A stretch of DNA of 64,000 bases from Arcicella gelida (GTDB taxonomy: Bacteria; Bacteroidota; Bacteroidia; Cytophagales; Spirosomataceae): NCBI RefSeq assembly GCF_034931025.1, contig NZ_JAYGIL010000004.1:62001-126000 (forward strand). The letters run 5' to 3'. Below the pieces are notes generated by a model that had not been told where the DNA came from, searched no databases, and was given only the letters and a program-made list of their open reading frames with translations. Shown in pieces: positions 59,150 through 64,000 of this stretch. Both the position numbers and the translations under genes were made by a program. Each line of letters opens with the position of its first letter. Position 1 is the first letter of the stretch.

Positions 59150-59467
59150 ACATATAAAGTTATTTCAGCAAAAAATCTGGTCAAGGTTTCCCCTGACCAG
59201 ATTAGATTTTAATTTATCAGGCTTTGTTCTTACGAACCGTCAGGGCAACTTTTTGTCCCAGACTGTCAAGCGATAGATTAAGCCCTTCTCCGAAGATATA
59301 GATATTCTATCGCACATCAACAATTTGTGCAGGCCGTTCAGTCCCCAAAGTCAATTGATGAAAAGTTGAATTGTGCTCTGTTCTTCTGTGGTCAATCCAG
59401 CCATGAAAGCCTAGCTAAACATTATATTAATTATTTTTGCACATATTTACTTAGTCAAAAAGTGCGT
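59150..59467. other. 318-nt stretch with degraded coding remnants between the AbiE pair and the LysRS operon
   Basis: After the AbiE terminator (59174-59203) the DNA is less AT-rich. On the minus strand, reading frames with coding-like composition (for example LNLSLDSLGQKVALTVRKNK ending at about 59221, and LNGLHKLLMCDR in another frame) are broken by stops and phase changes. This looks like the decayed tail of a lost gene and may mark the island's right edge. No identity can be given. Confidence 0.35.
59174..59212 (+). terminator. Terminator of the AbiE operon
   Basis: aatctggtca and tgaccagatt form a 10-bp stem with a 10-nt loop, followed by a T-rich stretch. It lies about 25 nt after the AbiEii stop. 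Confidence 0.82.
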
Positions 59468-61618
59468 TCAATTTTCAGGTCTCATCATTGGAAACAGAAT
59501 AACTTCTTGAATAGACGATTGATTTGTCATTAACATTGTAAGTCTATCTATTCCCAAACCTAAACCCGCTGCACTTGGCATTCCATATTCTAAAGCTCTC
59601 AAAAAGTCTTCATCCATTTCATTCATAGCCTCTTTGTCCCCCCTTGTTGCCAACCTTAACTGTTCCTCAAATCGCTCTCGTTGATCAATAGGGTCATTTA
59701 ATTCACTAAAAGCGTTTGCGAACTCTTTACCAACGCAATATGCTTCAAAACGGTGAGTTAATGAATAATCATGTGGGTTTCTTTTTGCTAATGGCGATAA
59801 CTCTACAGGGTAATCAGTAACAAAGGTTGGTTGTATTAAAAATTTTTCTACTGTTTCACTAAAAAGTTCGTCAATTAATTTTCCCTTGCCAATAATTCCT
59901 TGAATTCCTTCAATGGGCACTCCTTTTTTAATAATTTCCTCTCTTAAAGACTGTTCGTTATGTTGGTAAATATCTATTTCGTTTTTTTCAAAAATCAAAT
60001 CCCTAATTGATACTCTTCTCCACGGCTTTTTAAAAGAAACCTGATTCCCCCAAATCTCAATTTCAGTTGTACAGTTGATTTCCATACATACTTTTTCTAT
60101 TGTTTCTTCAACTAAATCCATCATCCAATTGTAATCTTTATAAGAAACATAGAGTTCAACCTGCTGAAACTCTGGGTTATGAGTTTTGTCCATCCCCTCG
60201 TTTCTAAAATCTACACTAAATTCATAAACACCTTCGAATCCACCGACAAGCAATCTTTTAAGGTATAACTCATTAGCAATACGTAAATACATGGGCATAT
60301 CTAAAGCATTATGATGGGTTATAAAAGGGCGTGCCGAAGCTCCACCATAAATTGCTTGTAAAATTGGTGTTTGTGCTTCATACCAGCCTTTTGAGTTCCA
60401 AAGTGTTCGAATTATATCAACTATTCTAGTTCTTTTAATGAAAATTTCTCTCACATGTGGATTGATGATTAAATCCACATAGCGTTGTCTAAAACGTAAC
60501 TCAGGGTCACTAAAGGAATCAAATATCTCATTCTCTCCCAAATTATTCTTTGCAGATTTTACTGAGGGTAATGGTCTAAGTGCTTTTGTAATACACGTAA
60601 ACTTTTTTACTTCAATTGTAAGTTCATTTGTTTTTGTTAAAAATATTTTTCCAACGACTCCGATAAAATCCCCTCTATCTATTAAGGTTTTAAATATCTT
60701 ATAATCGTCTTCCAAAATATCTTTTGAAAAATACAATTGAAGTTTTCCCTTAGAATCTTGTAATTCTGCAAAACAGACTTTCCCTTGATTGCGTATTGAC
60801 ATTAGCCTTCCAGCCATACATACATCTTCTCCAATAGACTTATGAGAAGCCAAAACATCTACAGAGTAAGTATCAACGGGATAAGTACTCCCAGGATAAG
60901 GGTCTATACCGAGGTTATTTAAATTTTCACGTTTTTGAATTCTAATAATTTGTTCATCTGATAGTCTTTTTTTAATAGTTTTGCTATCACCACTCTCATT
61001 AGAAACAGCTTTAATCATTTCTGGAAACACTGCATTGTTTAAATTTGTTTCTACTTTGGGTAATCCTAACTCTTCAGAAAATGGTTTAAGTGAATCAATA
61101 ATAAACTGAATCCACGGTTCAAGCTTTACACCTAGAATTTTCATTGCCATATTGATTTCATTTCTTGAAACACCAGCTGCGAATTTAGTATCTCTAAATT
61201 TTTTAATAACTGAAGATGTGGTAAGGCTAGATAATCCATCAGGACGCAGTTTTGAAACAGCCATTATCAACCCTGTAATTTCATCTGCAGCTATTAAGCT
61301 TCTATCCATTAATGATTTCTGCTCTACATTAAATTCTGTACCATGTGAGGAAATCGCATATGCTATTTCATTTTCCCCCAAATTGTTGAGTTTATCAACA
61401 ATTACCTGAGGGTGTTTTTCGGGCCATAATTCCCAGTCACTATCATGTAAAATGCCTGCAATAAAAAATTTAGACTCATCTTCATTATTTGCCTTTGCTA
61501 CTGCTTCCATTACTCTTGCTACTGCTAAACAATGTTTACGAAGACCGTCATTTGTAACCATCTCTTTTAAAATTTCAAAAGCAGAATCAACTGTTAATTT
61601 TGTTATGTTCATTATCAT
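59468..61618 (-). CDS. HD-domain hydrolase fused to a complete class II lysyl-tRNA synthetase
   Basis: A 716-residue fusion. Residues about 1-190 form a predicted HD-superfamily hydrolase of COG2316 type: LRKHCLAVARVMEAVA (His29), AGILHDSDW (His58-Asp59), ISSHG (His92) and AADEITGLIMA. From about 215 to the end is a full lysyl-tRNA synthetase: OB-fold anticodon domain (CMAGRLMSIRNQGKVCFAEL), motif 2 FRNEGMDKTHNPEFQQVELY and motif 3 GLGLGIDRLTMLM. It is not the housekeeping context: it follows the M23 gene after one base and is third in an operon with an amino-acid-type oxygenase. A role in making or resisting a lysine-derived product is inferred. Confidence 0.88.
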   Translation of the reverse strand: MIMNITKLTVDSAFEILKEMVTNDGLRKHCLAVARVMEAVAKANNEDESKFFIAGILHDSDWELWPEKHPQVIVDKLNNLGENEIAYAISSHGTEFNVEQKSLMDRSLIAADEITGLIMAVSKLRPDGLSSLTTSSVIKKFRDTKFAAGVSRNEINMAMKILGVKLEPWIQFIIDSLKPFSEELGLPKVETNLNNAVFPEMIKAVSNESGDSKTIKKRLSDEQIIRIQKRENLNNLGIDPYPGSTYPVDTYSVDVLASHKSIGEDVCMAGRLMSIRNQGKVCFAELQDSKGKLQLYFSKDILEDDYKIFKTLIDRGDFIGVVGKIFLTKTNELTIEVKKFTCITKALRPLPSVKSAKNNLGENEIFDSFSDPELRFRQRYVDLIINPHVREIFIKRTRIVDIIRTLWNSKGWYEAQTPILQAIYGGASARPFITHHNALDMPMYLRIANELYLKRLLVGGFEGVYEFSVDFRNEGMDKTHNPEFQQVELYVSYKDYNWMMDLVEETIEKVCMEINCTTEIEIWGNQVSFKKPWRRVSIRDLIFEKNEIDIYQHNEQSLREEIIKKGVPIEGIQGIIGKGKLIDELFSETVEKFLIQPTFVTDYPVELSPLAKRNPHDYSLTHRFEAYCVGKEFANAFSELNDPIDQRERFEEQLRLATRGDKEAMNEMDEDFLRALEYGMPSAAGLGLGIDRLTMLMTNQSSIQEVILFPMMRPEN

Positions 61619-61619
61619 T

Positions 61620-62309
61620 TTATTCGATGTTTAGAATAAGGTTCGGATTTGGACAATTCAATTTAAAAAATGTTAACTGCGACTTTGCTGCCACACCAAA
61701 ATAATCTCCTCTGAAATTTCCAATATCTTTAATTAGTTGAAAATGTAAATGTGGGGGCCATTGTCCATTTTCATTTTCATCCCCAATAAAACCTATAAGT
61801 TCTCCAGCAGAAATTTTTTGACCAATTTTAAATCTTTGAATAGATTTTGCAGATAAGTGTCCATAAAGTAAATAAAACCTTTCTCCAATAAAGTGTTCTG
61901 TTATTATACACCCCCCAAATTGTCCTTTAGCTGGGTTAAAACTAAAAGAATGAATATTGCCATTTAAAACAGAATACACGGGAGTATTAGTTAAAGTCCA
62001 AAAATCAAGAGCTAAATGAATCGTTCTTGGTTCTCCTTCGATTTGATAATCGCTAGTTGTATCCCCACGATGATAAATATTTCTATTTTCTAAATACCCC
62101 CCAAAACCAATATAGCCTTTAGGAATTTGATTAAATACAAATGTGTTTACTTCCGATAAGTTGTTTATATCTAGATTTTTCGTCGATTCAATATCAAGAT
62201 TCACATGCTCATATTTCGAATAAGCGAAAAGACTATGTGTTTTAACTTTAATATTTCGGAAAGAGCTATCATCTAATAGATGTTTATAAGCTTCAAAATT
62301 GGGTTCCAT
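61620..62309 (-). CDS. M23 (LytM-like) metallopeptidase domain protein without signal peptide
   Basis: A 229-residue protein. Zinc-site motifs of M23 peptidases are present: IHLALDFW (HxxxD), LLYGHLS and PPHLHFQL (HxH). Most M23 enzymes cut peptidoglycan crosslinks in the periplasm, but this one has no signal peptide or membrane helix, so it probably acts in the cytosol, perhaps on a peptide intermediate. It is joined to the HD-LysRS gene by a one-base gap (TAA-A-ATG) and lies 86 nt after the oxygenase gene. Confidence 0.85.
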   Translation of the reverse strand: MEPNFEAYKHLLDDSSFRNIKVKTHSLFAYSKYEHVNLDIESTKNLDINNLSEVNTFVFNQIPKGYIGFGGYLENRNIYHRGDTTSDYQIEGEPRTIHLALDFWTLTNTPVYSVLNGNIHSFSFNPAKGQFGGCIITEHFIGERFYLLYGHLSAKSIQRFKIGQKISAGELIGFIGDENENGQWPPHLHFQLIKDIGNFRGDYFGVAAKSQLTFFKLNCPNPNLILNIE

Positions 62310-62395
62310 AGTATATCAATTTTTTATGATGAAATCATTTTAAATATTTTCTATTCTATGAAATAATCATCATAGAATAGAAAACAATACTTTGC

Positions 62396-63562
62396 CTAAT
62401 CAATATTCTTAAGAACTGGATTTCTTAAATCAAAATCTCTAAGTTCATTTGATGAATAAATATGTCCACAACCTTTTTCTATAATTAATCTTGGATTCTC
62501 TGGATGAGCGAACCCTTGCATATATCCAAATGATTCAACAGATAAAGTTCTCAGCATCCATCTACGCTCACATGGTTGTTTGTCTGGTGTTAAGCCTACA
62601 TTCACTTGTGCACGATAATGAAGGACAATTTTATTATTTATCAGATAAATATCCCCAGCTTCTGGAATGTCCTCTACCTTAACCGATTCTAAGTCTTTAT
62701 CTAATGCCATTAATGCTTCTCTTTGAATTGGAGTATGCCCGACAAAATCTTTCAATTGCTCCGTTGGATCAAATCGTATTTTCGGGTATTGTCGGTTTCC
62801 GTACAAAATACCGCCACCATCATAAACTGGTTGTGGATTATAATTCCCATCTGCGGGGTACTTAAACTTCCCATCGAAAAGAATATCGAAATACCACTTA
62901 TCATAAATATCAGGAATTGATCGAATTGAAGTCAGAATGGAAGATGTACATTCAAAATTTCTCAAAAACCCAAAAGTTATAAAATCAGCAGAAGACTTAA
63001 GAAGGTTATCTTCATTATGTTTAGAAAGCTTCACTATTCCAGAACTTGTTTCAGTGTTCTCCATACCATGACGCTGAATAATAGAGTGTACAGTTCCTGG
63101 ACGCTGATATAAATAATTCATGACAACAGTATTTAGGATACCATGAATTAAAACTTGTGAAAATCTATACCATTTTGATTTTGAATAAGATTCTTTATCA
63201 TAGTCACTAGGAGTTCCTCCAAGTTCAACTTGATTAACATCAAACAATCCTACAATTTTTAGTGCTCCAAAATCAAAATATCCCCAACCATATCTGAAAG
63301 AATTTATTTTTTCAAATAATTCTGTTCCCTTCAAATATTCGTATGCCAGATATGGTGAGTAGCATAGAAATTCATGATTATCCTCGTTAGGGTATTTTTC
63401 GACGCAAAAGTCAACTAATTCTTTGAATTTTAACTTTTCCTCTTGCTTGACTTTGTAGATTGGTAAAGTACTTGGAGGAAGAACTTCGTATTGGTGCGAA
63501 GTTTTTGTATTCGTTTGACGATTTTCTATCGTTCCAACGCCATTCTGTTTAATTACTACCAT
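62396..63562 (-). CDS. Clavaminate-synthase/VioC-like Fe(II)/2-oxoglutarate oxygenase
   Basis: A 388-residue non-heme iron oxygenase. The facial triad can be placed at His182-x-Glu184 (SKHNEDNLLKSSADFI) and His315 (NNKIVLHYRAQV). The 2-oxoglutarate-binding Arg is likely Arg338 (ERRWMLRTL). This HxE...H arrangement and the flanking sequence match the VioC / lysine-dioxygenase side of the TauD superfamily, whose members hydroxylate free Arg, Lys, Orn or Asn. With a LysRS in the same operon, lysine is an attractive but unproven substrate. First gene of the operon. Confidence 0.78.
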   Translation of the reverse strand: MVVIKQNGVGTIENRQTNTKTSHQYEVLPPSTLPIYKVKQEEKLKFKELVDFCVEKYPNEDNHEFLCYSPYLAYEYLKGTELFEKINSFRYGWGYFDFGALKIVGLFDVNQVELGGTPSDYDKESYSKSKWYRFSQVLIHGILNTVVMNYLYQRPGTVHSIIQRHGMENTETSSGIVKLSKHNEDNLLKSSADFITFGFLRNFECTSSILTSIRSIPDIYDKWYFDILFDGKFKYPADGNYNPQPVYDGGGILYGNRQYPKIRFDPTEQLKDFVGHTPIQREALMALDKDLESVKVEDIPEAGDIYLINNKIVLHYRAQVNVGLTPDKQPCERRWMLRTLSVESFGYMQGFAHPENPRLIIEKGCGHIYSSNELRDFDLRNPVLKNID

Positions 63563-64000
63563 CTTTTCGTTTTTGTTATTTTATGGTTTAAGAAGAGGGG
63601 TGACGTAACCCACTTCGATGAACAGCTTTTTTTGCTCTTTGTCTTAGGTTCGCAATACCTTGACATATCATTATGACGAGCTTTATTTTTTTATGCCATT
63701 AAATTATTTTTTAAACCTCAATAAATACTTATTGCTTAGGGCATATTTTCAAAAGCCCCCCCCCAAAAAAAAAACAAGACAACGTTCTTGTTATCAGCAA
63801 TTTAATTTAAAGCCATCTTGACTTTTCCCCTTTCTTTAATGGACTTAATTTAGGGTGCTGAATCACGAGTATTCATTATAGTCCATAACAGTTTGATTAA
63901 TTTTGCTCCCAAAAGAACGCATCAGTATTTTGATATTTCCTTTGCTTTTATGTTTGATTTCATCTGGTCATTCAATAGAAGTTAAATAACATAAGATAAT
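63563..64000. other. 438-nt terminal stretch, upstream of the oxygenase operon
   Basis: No gene was recognised. It should contain the operon promoter on the minus strand, but no convincing TAnnTTTG box was identified. The notable feature is a C-run directly followed by an A-run at about 63757-63775. Confidence 0.5.
63757..63775. repeat. Adjacent C and A homopolymers
   Basis: About nine C are followed by about ten A. Such tracts slip easily in replication and sequencing, so the exact length is uncertain. Confidence 0.7.

Noticed and set aside
59468..61618. Housekeeping lysS
   Set aside because: An extra N-terminal HD domain and an accessory operon context make a specialised paralogue more likely; whether another lysS exists cannot be seen here.
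61620..62309. Secreted cell-wall hydrolase
   Set aside because: M23 zinc motifs are present, but there is no signal peptide or membrane helix.

Overview
The window reads as chromosome of an AT-rich member of the Bacteroidota, most likely order Cytophagales. Support comes from Bacteroidetes-type promoters (TTG/TTTG, about 20 nt, then TAnnTTTG), weak or absent Shine-Dalgarno sequences, a type IX secretion (T9SS) sorting domain, and DUF2490, DUF3467 and long-form IspH proteins. The genus is not fixed by anything visible here.

Region 1 to about 46.0 kb is backbone. It opens with the end of a complex I operon (nuoG-H-I-J, closed by a terminator). It continues with pyk, a LOV-like PAS protein, a detached murC, a secreted S9 peptidase, an SDR-nadD-gmk run, an ECF sigma/anti-sigma pair, mreBCD, a hexuronate operon (uxaB-kdgK-KDPG aldolase), metY, a divergent quinone reductase/HxlR pair, a GMC dehydrogenase with its Tat-exported small subunit, ispH and prmA. 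A frameshifted HipA-like kinase with a DUF3037 partner follows. Next come tRNA-Phe, a heterodisulfide-reductase-like pair split by four genes, rlmN, a two-component system divergent from a T9SS cargo protein, and tRNA-Gly and tRNA-Leu.

Region about 46.26 to 59.4 kb looks like a mobilizable island starting at the 3' end of tRNA-Leu. It holds an excisionase-like HTH protein, a VirD4/TraG-like ATPase without its own membrane anchor, a separate membrane protein, a MobF relaxase-helicase, and cargo. The cargo is a radical SAM/SPASM maturase with an RRE-like domain and a candidate precursor peptide, an XRE regulator, and an AbiE toxin-antitoxin pair. No integrase, transposase or type IV secretion channel is visible.

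Region 59.47 to 63.56 kb is one minus-strand operon. It encodes a VioC/clavaminate-synthase-like Fe(II)/2-oxoglutarate oxygenase, a cytosolic M23-type metallopeptidase, and a fusion of an HD hydrolase domain to a complete class II lysyl-tRNA synthetase. I do not recognise this combination as a known pathway and regard it as the best candidate for an undescribed system.

The backbone (but not the island) also carries intergenic arrays with a degenerate 7-nt period, often arranged around terminators, together with several large perfect or near-perfect palindromes.
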